Positions 1 through 7,656 of a stretch of 64,000 nucleotides of DNA are shown in pieces; position 1 is the stretch's first letter, and each line of letters opens with the position of its first letter. Position numbers and translations under genes: made by a program. This stretch comes from Methanosarcina barkeri 3 (GTDB lineage Archaea; Halobacteriota; Methanosarcinia; Methanosarcinales; Methanosarcinaceae): assembly GCF_000970305.1 (NCBI RefSeq), contig NZ_CP009517.1, positions 4,278,001-4,342,000 on the forward strand, given 5' to 3'. The notes beneath the pieces are model-generated. The model had not been told where the DNA came from, made no database searches, and saw only the letters and a list, made by a program, of their open reading frames with translations.

Positions 1-119
1 CTGATTCCTGCAAATAGAAGAGGAAAGAAGAATGTCATGAAAAGAAATTCTTTACGTTTTATCGTTTTCGTGAACTCGTGCCTTGCAACAATAAAGGTCT
101 TTTCGGGAAAACTATTCAT
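1..119 (-). CDS. ABC-2 type transporter permease, N-terminal part only
   Basis: The first ~39 residues of a protein that runs off the left edge of the window. It starts MNSFPEKTFIVARHEFTKTI and then enters a hydrophobic stretch (FLFMTFFFPLLFAGI), the usual beginning of an ABC-2/NatB-type permease: a short cytoplasmic amphipathic segment with a conserved R-H/R-E-F pattern, then TM1. Its ATG lies inside the last codons of the upstream ATPase gene (8-bp overlap), so the two are translationally coupled and form one exporter. Substrate unknown. The family call rests on these few residues plus the partner gene. Confidence 0.75.
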   Translation of the reverse strand, partial: MNSFPEKTFIVARHEFTKTIKRKEFLFMTFFFPLLFAGI

Positions 120-1023
120 TGGGAACACTCTCCAGGGTTTCGATAAAGATTTCATTCAGAGAAGGAAACGTTTTTTCAAAACGTGTTAGGTTTACTTTCC
201 GGACAAGTTCCTCAAGAAGAAGCTGGACACTTATCCCTTCCTCAGGGAAAAGTTCAACCGATTTTCCGTGTTCTATTATTTTCTTTATACCGGAAATTTC
301 CCGAATTGCGTTCAAGTTTCCTTTTTCTGCAAATTCTACAATTAGAGAATTTTTCCCATGCTCCTTCCTGATCTCGTCCACAGGGCCGTAAAGTACTCTC
401 CTGCCTTTACTAAGCATAAGGATCCTGTCACAAAGTGTCTGAGCCTGCTCCATCATATGTGTAGAGAGGACTATTGTTTTTCCTGATGCCTTGAGTCCCA
501 GAATTCTAACCATAACGGTCTTCGTGTTTACGGGGTCAAGTCCGGAAAAAGGCTCATCAAGGATTAAGAGTTCAGGTTCATGGATAATTGCCGAAAGAAA
601 CTGGATCTTTTGCTGCATTCCTTTTGAAAGCTCTTCAACTTTTTTGTTTTTATAATGATCTAATTCCAGGGATTTGAGAAGAGATTCGGCATTTAGACGA
701 GCCTGGTTTTCTGGCATGCCTTTAAGTTGTGCAAGGTAGACCAGCATATCCAGAAGTCTTGTTTTCTTATACAATCCACGTTCCTCAGGAAGGTATCCTA
801 TCCTGTTTTTTGCAGCAGGGCTCAGGAAATCCCCAAAGACACGTATTTCCCCTGAGTCCGGTCTGAGAATGTCAAGAAGAAGCCTTATAAGCGTTGTCTT
901 TCCTGCCCCGTTTGGCCCAAGGAGCCCGAAAATCTCGCCCTGCTTCACTGAAAACGATATATTCTCGAGAATATTTTTTTCTGAGAAAGATTTCGATACA
1001 TTTTCAAATTCTACAGCATGCAT
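112..1023 (-). CDS. ABC transporter ATP-binding protein (ABC-2 / NatA type)
   Basis: Cytoplasmic ATPase subunit of an ABC exporter. Numbered from the upstream ATG at 1038, it shows Walker A GPNGAGKTT (41-49), the ABC signature LSKGMQQ (137-143), Walker B LLILDEP (157-163) and the switch histidine in STHMMEQ (about 194). A C-terminal domain of ~80 residues (DUF4162-like) follows, as in the NatA/CcmA-like exporters. I prefer the ATG at 1023 (MHAVEFENV), because family members start directly with this strand; the ATG at 1038 adds only MYLIL. Neither has a clear Shine-Dalgarno site. The permease gene overlaps its 3' end. The stop is TAG, immediately inside the next gene's start, so pyrrolysine read-through is unlikely. 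The cargo cannot be told from the sequence. Confidence 0.92.
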   Translation of the reverse strand: MHAVEFENVSKSFSEKNILENISFSVKQGEIFGLLGPNGAGKTTLIRLLLDILRPDSGEIRVFGDFLSPAAKNRIGYLPEERGLYKKTRLLDMLVYLAQLKGMPENQARLNAESLLKSLELDHYKNKKVEELSKGMQQKIQFLSAIIHEPELLILDEPFSGLDPVNTKTVMVRILGLKASGKTIVLSTHMMEQAQTLCDRILMLSKGRRVLYGPVDEIRKEHGKNSLIVEFAEKGNLNAIREISGIKKIIEHGKSVELFPEEGISVQLLLEELVRKVNLTRFEKTFPSLNEIFIETLESVPNE

Positions 1024-1186
1024 TAAAATTAAATACATTCCAATACAGATAACTTCTTCGATATATTATAGAAACTACGAAGGAATTAAGAGCTGATTAA
1101 GCGTTTAAAAGCAGTTTTCCAGCATTAAAAGATATGGGAGTTCAATAGGAGAATTAAGGAGAATTAAGGAAAGTTCAGGGGATAGT

Positions 1187-1858
1187 ATGATACCAAAAGT
1201 AATTATTCACAACAGTATAAGTCTTGATGGCTCTACTACTGGCTTTGAAGCAAATATTGAAATTCACTACAAAATCCTTAGTAGTTTTCAGCCCGATGCC
1301 ATGATAGTCGGCTCGAACACTGCAAAAACCGGGACCCAGTTCTTCTGCGAAAAAATTCCTCCTGAAGAGGAATCAGACTTCAAGAAACCTGAAATTCAAC
1401 CGGATGATCCCAGGGCATACTGGCTGATTGCGGATTCGAAAGGAATCCTTGAAGGGTTAATGCATGTTTTCAGGCGTTCCGAATTCAGCAAAGATGCAAT
1501 CGTTCTGGTCTCGGAAAGGACCCCCGAAGCTTATATAAATTACCTTAAGGAAAGAAATTATGATTTCATCCTGACCGGAGCAGACCGTGTAAATATCAGA
1601 CAGGCACTGGAAATTGCAAATGAAAAGTATGGTTTTGAACTTGTAGTTTCGGACAGTGGAGGAGTGTTGAACAGTATATTACTTGAACACGGGCTTGTCG
1701 AAGAAATCAGCCTAATTCTTACTCCTGAAATTGTGGGAAAAAAGGGAACAAATCTTTTCAGAACTCTGGAGAAAAACGGTACTCGACTTGAACTTTTTAG
1801 AGATGAAATTGTGGAAAAGCAATATGTGCATCTGATGTACCGGGTTTTGAAAGAATAA
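1187..1858 (+). CDS. RibD C-terminal / dihydrofolate reductase-fold protein
   Basis: A 223-residue protein of the RibD_C/DHFR-like NAD(P)H reductase fold. The N-terminus IIHNSISLDGSTTGF is the usual first strand and substrate loop, MIVGSNTAKTG (about 41-51) matches the nucleotide-binding loop, and VVSDSGGVLNSILLEHGLVEEISLILTPEIVG carries the conserved GG and the late V.E..L...P pattern (read here in parts: GGVLNS, LLEHGLVEEI, LTPEIVGKKG). In archaea the canonical member reduces 2,5-diamino-6-ribosylamino-pyrimidinone phosphate in riboflavin synthesis. No rib genes are nearby, so this may be a paralogue with another pterin- or flavin-related substrate. The start ATG follows a weak purine-rich stretch. 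It is divergent from the ABC operon and separated from the next gene by about 1 kb. Confidence 0.8.
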   Translation: MIPKVIIHNSISLDGSTTGFEANIEIHYKILSSFQPDAMIVGSNTAKTGTQFFCEKIPPEEESDFKKPEIQPDDPRAYWLIADSKGILEGLMHVFRRSEFSKDAIVLVSERTPEAYINYLKERNYDFILTGADRVNIRQALEIANEKYGFELVVSDSGGVLNSILLEHGLVEEISLILTPEIVGKKGTNLFRTLEKNGTRLELFRDEIVEKQYVHLMYRVLKE

Positions 1859-1987
1859 AAAATTAAAAATATATTTTTTACAAACTTTTTTAAGAGCTTT
1901 TTCCTATCTAATCAATCCATTATAAGACTATGGTCATTTAGAAGGCTCATAACATTTTTAATATATAATTAGTAATAATGGGTTCCA

Positions 1988-2046
1988 TTTCAATTGAGTT
2001 CCCCTTTCAATTGGATTCCCTTTTCAATGGATTCCCCTTTCAATTT
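1988..2046. repeat. Short tandem repeat, ~17-bp unit
   Basis: Four successive imperfect copies of TTTCAATTGGATTCCCC, the last one cut short. It lies in the 1.05-kb gene-free stretch 1859-2908, which also holds two other unrelated arrays (2428-2525 and 2771-2832). Apart from these the stretch is A+T-rich and I see no RNA gene or convincing ORF in it. Confidence 0.85.
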
Positions 2047-2427
2047 CTGAGCAATAATCAAATAAGTCTTTTACCGTAAAGTTTCACGATAGATGAGGTA
2101 TTACAACCGATATAATTAACTTGAGAGAATTTCAGGATAAAACAAAATAACAAGCATAATAAAAGTGCTTGAAAGTCTTTCATGCTAATAACAAAATGCA
2201 AGTAATTCTCTTTTTATTTCGTAGTTAACACAGCCCAGGAACCAGGATAAGATAGTGCAAAATTTATATATTAGTTAGAATATTATTCCGCGCTTGTTGC
2301 CCCTTTCTGGAAAAATTGTTTTTAAGAAAGAAGTTCTGAGTAATAGTAAAAGCAGTAAACTCCTGCCGCTAAAAAACTCAATATCAAAATTTAACAGAAT
2401 ATATATTGTCCTCAGGGGAAAATTAGA

Positions 2428-2525
2428 TGAAATACGAAAATCAGGAGAAAACTAGCTGAAATACGAAAATCAGGAGAAAACTAGCTGAAATACGAAAATC
2501 AGGAGAAAACTAGCTGAAATACGAA
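2428..2525. repeat. Tandem repeat, 29-bp unit
   Basis: Three exact copies of a 29-bp unit (TGAAATACGAAAATCAGGAG plus AAAACTAGC) followed by a partial copy. The copies abut without spacers, so this is not a CRISPR. It ends about 380 bp before the Msr-type regulator gene that starts at 2909. Confidence 0.9.
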
Positions 2526-2770
2526 AAAAATCGTAAAGAAGATCACTAAAAAATAGAAAAGCTTAAAAACAATTTTAGGGGAAAGACATTGGAAGAAAGG
2601 AAGAGAAGTTGGGCAAAAAAATTTTAAAAAATGGAAAAAGATAGGGACATAGCTAAAAAAAGATATTTAAATTAAAGAAAGAAAGTGCTTTTTGGAAAAA
2701 AATATAAAGGATCAATTGAAAAATAGCGCAATAATGCTGCGAGAAGTTACTTCAAAGTTCTTCTGGAGAA

Positions 2771-2832
2771 AGAAAGAACTTTTACTAAAAGAACTTTTAC
2801 TAAAAGAACTTTTACTAAAAGAACTTTTACTA
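2771..2832. repeat. Tandem repeat, 15-bp unit
   Basis: Four copies of AAAGAACTTTTACTA head to tail, about 75 bp before the regulator gene start at 2909. Each unit contains the palindromic core AAAGAACTTT-like half sites, so it could also act as a protein-binding array; nothing else supports that. Confidence 0.85.
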
Positions 2833-2908
2833 ATTCAGACTGATTTCTGAAAAGAAATAAAGGGGAAATATCTCTTCTAAATATAAAATCCCGGGGAGAT
2901 GGAACAAA

Positions 2909-3694
2909 ATGAAAACATCACTTATTGATCTGGCGTTTCTTTCAGAAAAAAGAAAGGACGTATTACTCCTGCTTGAAGAAGGGCCAAAGACCGGAGACGA
3001 GATAAAAACAGCACTCAACGTAAACTCAACATCTATAATGCCCCAAATAAAAAAACTAAAAGAAGGACGCCTGATAGTACAGGATGATAGAAACACCTAC
3101 AAGTTATCTGAAATCGGAGAAATAGTAGTCGAAAAGATGGAGCCTTTATTGAATACCGTAAGGGTTTTTGAGGAAAATTACGATTACTGGACAAACCATG
3201 ACTTTACCGCAATTCCGGAATATCTCCTTAACAGGATTGACGAGTTAGGTAACTATTTCATGCTTGAACCCGACCTTAATCGGCTTTTCGAAATTCCTGA
3301 AGATTTTAGGAGTAATCTTCTGGAATCAAGGCACGTAAAAATGTTTCTTTCATATTTCAATCCTCTTCATGTTGAGATATACCTGGAACTTGCAAGAAAA
3401 GGGGCAGAAATATGCCTTATCCTGACAGAACCTGTTTTTGACAGGATGAAAAAGGATTACTACGAAGATCTGAAATTTCTTCTGGAATCAAAAAACATTG
3501 AGATTTATATCTGTGAAAAAAGCGTAACCTTGAAAAATGTAGTTACAGAGCGTTTCTGCTCACTTGTGCTTTTCGACAAGAAGGGAAAGTTTGACCATCA
3601 GCGTCTGATGAGCTTTGACGAGAGTGCATTGACGTGGTGCGAAGAACTCTTCTCATACTATAAAGATAGATCCACACAACTGGAAAACTTATAA
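2909..3694 (+). CDS. Msr-family winged-helix transcription regulator (FilR1 domain)
   Basis: 261 residues. The N-terminal ~80 residues form an ArsR-like winged helix (SLIDLAFLSEKRKDVLLLLEE, then PQIKKLKEGRLIVQDDRN as recognition helix and wing). The C-terminal ~170 residues are the FilR1-type domain that ends in the family pattern GKFDHQRLMSFDESALTWCE. It is the same family as the genes at 18367, 32577 and 33821 in this window. In M. acetivorans such Msr proteins are regulators of methanol and methyl-sulfide methyltransferase operons. This copy lies 8 kb upstream of mtaA and convergent with the response regulator at 3709; its own target is unknown. The ATG at 2909 follows a GGGGAGAT-type ribosome binding site and gives the N-terminus shared by the paralogues. 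Confidence 0.88.
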   Translation: MKTSLIDLAFLSEKRKDVLLLLEEGPKTGDEIKTALNVNSTSIMPQIKKLKEGRLIVQDDRNTYKLSEIGEIVVEKMEPLLNTVRVFEENYDYWTNHDFTAIPEYLLNRIDELGNYFMLEPDLNRLFEIPEDFRSNLLESRHVKMFLSYFNPLHVEIYLELARKGAEICLILTEPVFDRMKKDYYEDLKFLLESKNIEIYICEKSVTLKNVVTERFCSLVLFDKKGKFDHQRLMSFDESALTWCEELFSYYKDRSTQLENL

Positions 3695-3708
3695 CTACCC
3701 TTCTGAAG

Positions 3709-4086
3709 TTAAGATGGGTCTTCGCCCAAATATTTATCTATCAGAGCCCTGAACTTGTGAATATCTATAGGTTTGGAGACATAGTCCACGCAGCCCATTT
3801 CTATGAAATGTTCTTCACTACCTTTCATAGCATGGGCAGTAACCGCTATCACAGGGACATCTGCAGTCGCAGGATTTTTCTTAATTCGATCGAGAACCTC
3901 AAGTCCGTCCATCTTCGGTAACTGCATATCCAGCAGTATAATATCGAATTTTGTTTCAGCAAGACGCTCAAGAGCCTTTATTCCGTCCTCGGCTTTAGTT
4001 ATATTATGTCCGTAGAATTCCAGAAGGTCCAGGATCAGTTCCATATTCATGGGATTATCTTCGACAATCAGGATTTTTTTCATCAT
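3709..4086 (-). CDS. Single-domain response regulator (receiver only)
   Basis: 125 residues, a stand-alone CheY/DivK-like receiver domain with no output domain. Seen: the acidic pair in VEDNPMN near residue 10, the phospho-acceptor aspartate in DIILLDMQLPKMDG (about 53), the T/A switch VIAVTAHAM (about 82) and the lysine in YVSKPI (about 105). Its start overlaps the 3' end of the hybrid kinase gene by 32 bp, so it is its translationally coupled partner. A receiver without output suggests that it either passes phosphate on to another protein or acts by protein contact, a common arrangement in methanogens. Two adjacent start codons (Met-Met) are possible. Confidence 0.93.
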   Translation of the reverse strand: MMKKILIVEDNPMNMELILDLLEFYGHNITKAEDGIKALERLAETKFDIILLDMQLPKMDGLEVLDRIKKNPATADVPVIAVTAHAMKGSEEHFIEMGCVDYVSKPIDIHKFRALIDKYLGEDPS

Positions 4087-7000
4087 TACGCCTCTTCAGC
4101 ATAGATAGTTGTTTTATTTTATTAATTAACTCTTTTCTTCCAAAATTGCCTTTCTTTAGAATAGAAATAAGATGTTCTTGTAGCTCACTGTTCAATTCTT
4201 CGAGATTCTTCTCAGTAAATTCGCCAGAAGTGCACACGATAAGAGGAATATCTTTCGTGCGTACATCGTCCCTCATGCTGGATATAACGTCAAACCCGCT
4301 AACCTCCGGCATCATGAGGTCAAGAATCAGAATATCGGGCTGCTCTGAAAAAAGTTTCTGCAGGCCCTCTTTTCCGCTGTGAGCTTTTATAACCTTAAAG
4401 CCCTCGGGCTCAATCATCGAACTTAATAGTTCTATAGTATTTTCATCGTCATCTACTATAAGAACTTTAGGATATTCAAACCGGAACTTTTGGGTAATTT
4501 CTCTAAGAGAATTTACCAGTTCAGTTCTATTTATTGGCTTTGCAAAGGAGTAAGTAGCTCCCAGGGTAATTCCAAGCTCGTTATTGTTCGTCATGGAGAT
4601 AATAAGCACAGGTATAGAAGCCGTACAAGGGTCATTCTTTAGCTGCCTCAGGACAAGCCAGCCGTTGGTGTCCGGCAGGAAGACATCCAGAGTAATGATA
4701 TCAGGCTTCAGTTTCTTTGCAGCCTCTAAAACTTTTTTCCCATTATATAGAGTAGCTACACCATATCCTGTGTCCTTAAGTATAATGGAGAGAAGTTCGC
4801 TAGAATTTTTGTCATCGTCAACTATCAGAACAAGTTTCTGCTTACTATCTCCCTTTTCAGGAAGACAGATTTCGGGAAGCTCTACTTCTTCCTGCGAATT
4901 CTCGGCACTTTCGTTTATTGAAAAAGATGCTGCTTTATTCGTCTCAAATTCTATGATTACATCTTTGATTCCAATCTCACTGACTTTCCTGAACTCCAAC
5001 GGTTTCCTGAGAGGAAGTGAAAAGGTAAAGTTACTGCCCTTCCCTGGATCACTTTCAACCCAGATGTCTCCCTGATGCAAGTTCACGATTTTCTTCACAA
5101 GAGCAAGCCCAAGCCCTGTGCCACAATACTGCTTGGTTGATGAAGCATCAAGCTGGGTAAAGGGCTTGAAGAGCTTTACCTGGTCTTCAGCAGAAATACC
5201 TATGCCGGTATCTATAACCGAAATAAGCGCCCGGTTTCCGCTTTCTTTATAATATATAGAGACTTTTCCACCGTTAGGAGTAAATTTTATTGCATTACTT
5301 ACAAGATTGTAAAGGATCTGAATCAGGCGGCCTCTATCGGCTTCAAGCATTGTGGAGCCGGACTCTACATTAAAAGTTACTTCAAGGGATTTTACCTGTA
5401 TAAGAGGAGAGAAAACAGTTTTAACTTCTTCAAAAATAGAATTAACAAAAAATTCACTGTAGTGAAGTTCCATTTCCCCGGCTTCCACTTTTGATAGATC
5501 GAGAATATCATTTATAAGTGATAGCAAATTTTTCCCACTGGTAGAGATGTTGTTTACATATCGAAACTGCTTTTCGTTAAGCTCGCCAAAAACCTTTTCG
5601 AGAAGAATATCCGAGAAACCTATAATTGAATTCAAAGGTGTTCGCAACTCATGACTTACATTTGCAAGAAATTCGCTTTTAGCGCTGTTGGCTTTTTCGG
5701 CTTCAAGTTTTGCCTGAATTAGTTTTTCTTCCGAACGCCTGTGTGCGGTAATATCTAGTCCTGTTTTCAGGATTCCGGTAATCCTGCCGTCTTCGTCCTT
5801 TATAGGAATTGAAGTGACCGTCCAGACCTTTCCGTCCTGCGTAACTACTTCCCCGAACTCTTCATTCCCGGACTCCAGTACTTTCAACACCGGAGATTTA
5901 CCCGGGTTTTCTTTATATAAAATATACAGATCTTGATAACTGCGCCCTATAACGTCATCCATTTTCATGCCCATGTGATCAAGGGCTGCTTTATTTAGCC
6001 AAATTATCTTTAACTCTGAGTCCATGAAGACTACAAGCTCACTAAGAGAATCAAGGATTAATTTTTTTTCATGTTCCTGAGCTTTAAATTTATCAGAAGT
6101 AGTTCTCAAGCGGTCAAGTGTCTGGTTTATTCCCTCGGATAGCCTTGAGAGCTCGTCATCCCCATCCATATAAAATCGTTCAGAGAAATTTTCATTCATT
6201 CTTACTTTCTTCACGAAGTTATCAATTCTAACTATTCGGGATGCCACTTCCCTATCAAGAAGAAACTTGCAACTTGCCCCAATCATGAGGCCTGCGAAAA
6301 GAAGGAAAAACACCGTGTATCGGAGAGCCTTCTGACCTTCTGCATAGATACTGCTGTCCGCATCAGTTTGTATTACAATAGCCGGACTTCCGGAAAGATC
6401 CTCAAGCACGGAATAACAGGTAACATGCTCTCCAGTTACTGTATACTTGAAATTCGGATCAGAGTTTTCAAAAAAAGCCTGCCGAACGTCCGAAGATGAA
6501 TTGTTGAAACTGCAAAACGTAAATGAACTTCCTGTACTTTCCTGAACGGCTTCGATAAAGCTTGAATCAAGATATTTTCCAAGAATGATTGTACCTGAGC
6601 TTTCTTTATTATCTGGTGCAGAGAGTACAGGCTGAATGGAGATTATTACAGGGCTATTTTCCAGCAGAAACAGGCCATTTAAAGAAGTTTGAACCCTTTT
6701 AGAGAGGAAACTGCCATCATTAATTCTCTGACTGATTTCGGAAAGAGTGGAAGCACTAAGAGTGGAAGCGTTATTAGAGGGCTCAAGACCCGGAATTTCA
6801 GAGTACACAACATACCCTGACTTATTTACCAGAAAAATAAAATCACACTCACTGATGGAGAAGATGTCACCAAATTCAGTTTTATCGAAATTTTGAGGAT
6901 ACTGATTAAGCGTTAAACTCCTGACATCATCTCTTGAAGAGAGAGCAGAACTGGTTTTCTCAAGCTGTAGAACCTGAAAGTCAATCATGTTCTCTACCTT

Positions 7001-7141
7001 CTCTATGTTGTCAGTTGCCTCTTTTTCCTGTAAGTCGGAAAAACTGGAACCGAGAATGCTCTGAGACGCAAAAATAACAACCGAAATAAGAAGAGCAAAG
7101 ATGATATAGATAATAACGAGAATTTTTCTACTAACGTTCAT
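4055..7141 (-). CDS. Membrane-bound hybrid sensor histidine kinase (sensor-HAMP-PAS-HisKA-HATPase-REC-REC)
   Basis: 1028 residues. TM1 is near 8-28 and TM2 near 273-295, bounding an extracytoplasmic sensor of ~240 residues that resembles CHASE4/dCache domains (FIFLVNKSGYVVYSE near 101-115). Next come a HAMP-like linker (~296-350), a PAS domain (~355-470), HisKA with the phospho-accepting His497 in SHELRTPLNS, an HATPase domain with N and G boxes (NLVSNAIKFTPNGG, DTGIGI, GTGLGLALVK) and two receiver domains (LIVDDDKNSSELL with DIITLDVFLPDTNG; LIVDDDENTIELL with DILILDLMMPEVSG). The response regulator gene overlaps its 3' end. The ligand is unknown. No output regulator is linked, so the final effector is not visible here. 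The 515-bp gap upstream (7142-7656) carries its promoter region and an A+T-rich stretch. Confidence 0.93.
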   Translation of the reverse strand: MNVSRKILVIIYIIFALLISVVIFASQSILGSSFSDLQEKEATDNIEKVENMIDFQVLQLEKTSSALSSRDDVRSLTLNQYPQNFDKTEFGDIFSISECDFIFLVNKSGYVVYSEIPGLEPSNNASTLSASTLSEISQRINDGSFLSKRVQTSLNGLFLLENSPVIISIQPVLSAPDNKESSGTIILGKYLDSSFIEAVQESTGSSFTFCSFNNSSSDVRQAFFENSDPNFKYTVTGEHVTCYSVLEDLSGSPAIVIQTDADSSIYAEGQKALRYTVFFLLFAGLMIGASCKFLLDREVASRIVRIDNFVKKVRMNENFSERFYMDGDDELSRLSEGINQTLDRLRTTSDKFKAQEHEKKLILDSLSELVVFMDSELKIIWLNKAALDHMGMKMDDVIGRSYQDLYILYKENPGKSPVLKVLESGNEEFGEVVTQDGKVWTVTSIPIKDEDGRITGILKTGLDITAHRRSEEKLIQAKLEAEKANSAKSEFLANVSHELRTPLNSIIGFSDILLEKVFGELNEKQFRYVNNISTSGKNLLSLINDILDLSKVEAGEMELHYSEFFVNSIFEEVKTVFSPLIQVKSLEVTFNVESGSTMLEADRGRLIQILYNLVSNAIKFTPNGGKVSIYYKESGNRALISVIDTGIGISAEDQVKLFKPFTQLDASSTKQYCGTGLGLALVKKIVNLHQGDIWVESDPGKGSNFTFSLPLRKPLEFRKVSEIGIKDVIIEFETNKAASFSINESAENSQEEVELPEICLPEKGDSKQKLVLIVDDDKNSSELLSIILKDTGYGVATLYNGKKVLEAAKKLKPDIITLDVFLPDTNGWLVLRQLKNDPCTASIPVLIISMTNNNELGITLGATYSFAKPINRTELVNSLREITQKFRFEYPKVLIVDDDENTIELLSSMIEPEGFKVIKAHSGKEGLQKLFSEQPDILILDLMMPEVSGFDVISSMRDDVRTKDIPLIVCTSGEFTEKNLEELNSELQEHLISILKKGNFGRKELINKIKQLSMLKRRNDEKNPDCRR

Positions 7142-7532
7142 ACTTTAATCTCGGTGCTGAGCTTCGGGTTAATTAAGCCTGGAAATAGACTACAGTTAAG
7201 ACCTGGGTTAGAGTTTGCAGGGAAGTTTACAAGATATTATTAACAGATGAAATTAAATTGGAAACTATATAAAAGTTTTCTATATGCGTAAATAGCAGAA
7301 TATCAGTTTAAAGTCAAAATAAGTAAATAATAAAATTTACTTTGTCAATTAAATAATTAATAAAGGCTTTATATGAAAAAAAGATTCAAAAGTTGAATAT
7401 TAGTAAAATAGTACCAATTTGGGAATTCTTACGCTATTTGTTTGAGAATATATATTAAAAATGAGATAAAACATAGTGATGTAAAACGAAGCGATAAATC
7501 AAATTCACTTATATTTGCTGCCCTTACCGGCA
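7142..7532. other. Gene-free A+T-rich stretch upstream of the hybrid kinase
   Basis: No ORF with recognisable similarity and no RNA gene seen. It must contain the promoter of the minus-strand kinase gene. Several A/T runs could serve as TATA boxes and none stands out. It is followed by the tandem array at 7533-7644. Confidence 0.6.
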
Positions 7533-7644
7533 TTGTAACTTTTATCGTAAACCACATTCTTTGTAACTTTTATCGTAAACCACATTCTTTGTAACTTTTA
7601 TCGTAAACCACACTCTTTGTGACCCCTATCGTAATCCACACTCT
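7533..7644. repeat. Tandem repeat, 28-bp unit, four copies
   Basis: Four head-to-tail copies of a 28-bp unit beginning TTGTAACTTTTATCGTAAAC; copies 1 and 2 are identical, copies 3 and 4 carry point changes. It ends 12 bp before the stop codon of the P-type ATPase gene, so it lies in the 3' trailer of that minus-strand gene. No spacers, hence not a CRISPR. Confidence 0.92.
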
Positions 7645-7656
7645 TTGTAATTTTGA

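Noticed and set aside
112-114. TAG end of the ABC ATPase gene as a pyrrolysine codon
   Set aside because: The protein is already full length and the next gene starts at this point, so TAG is a true stop.
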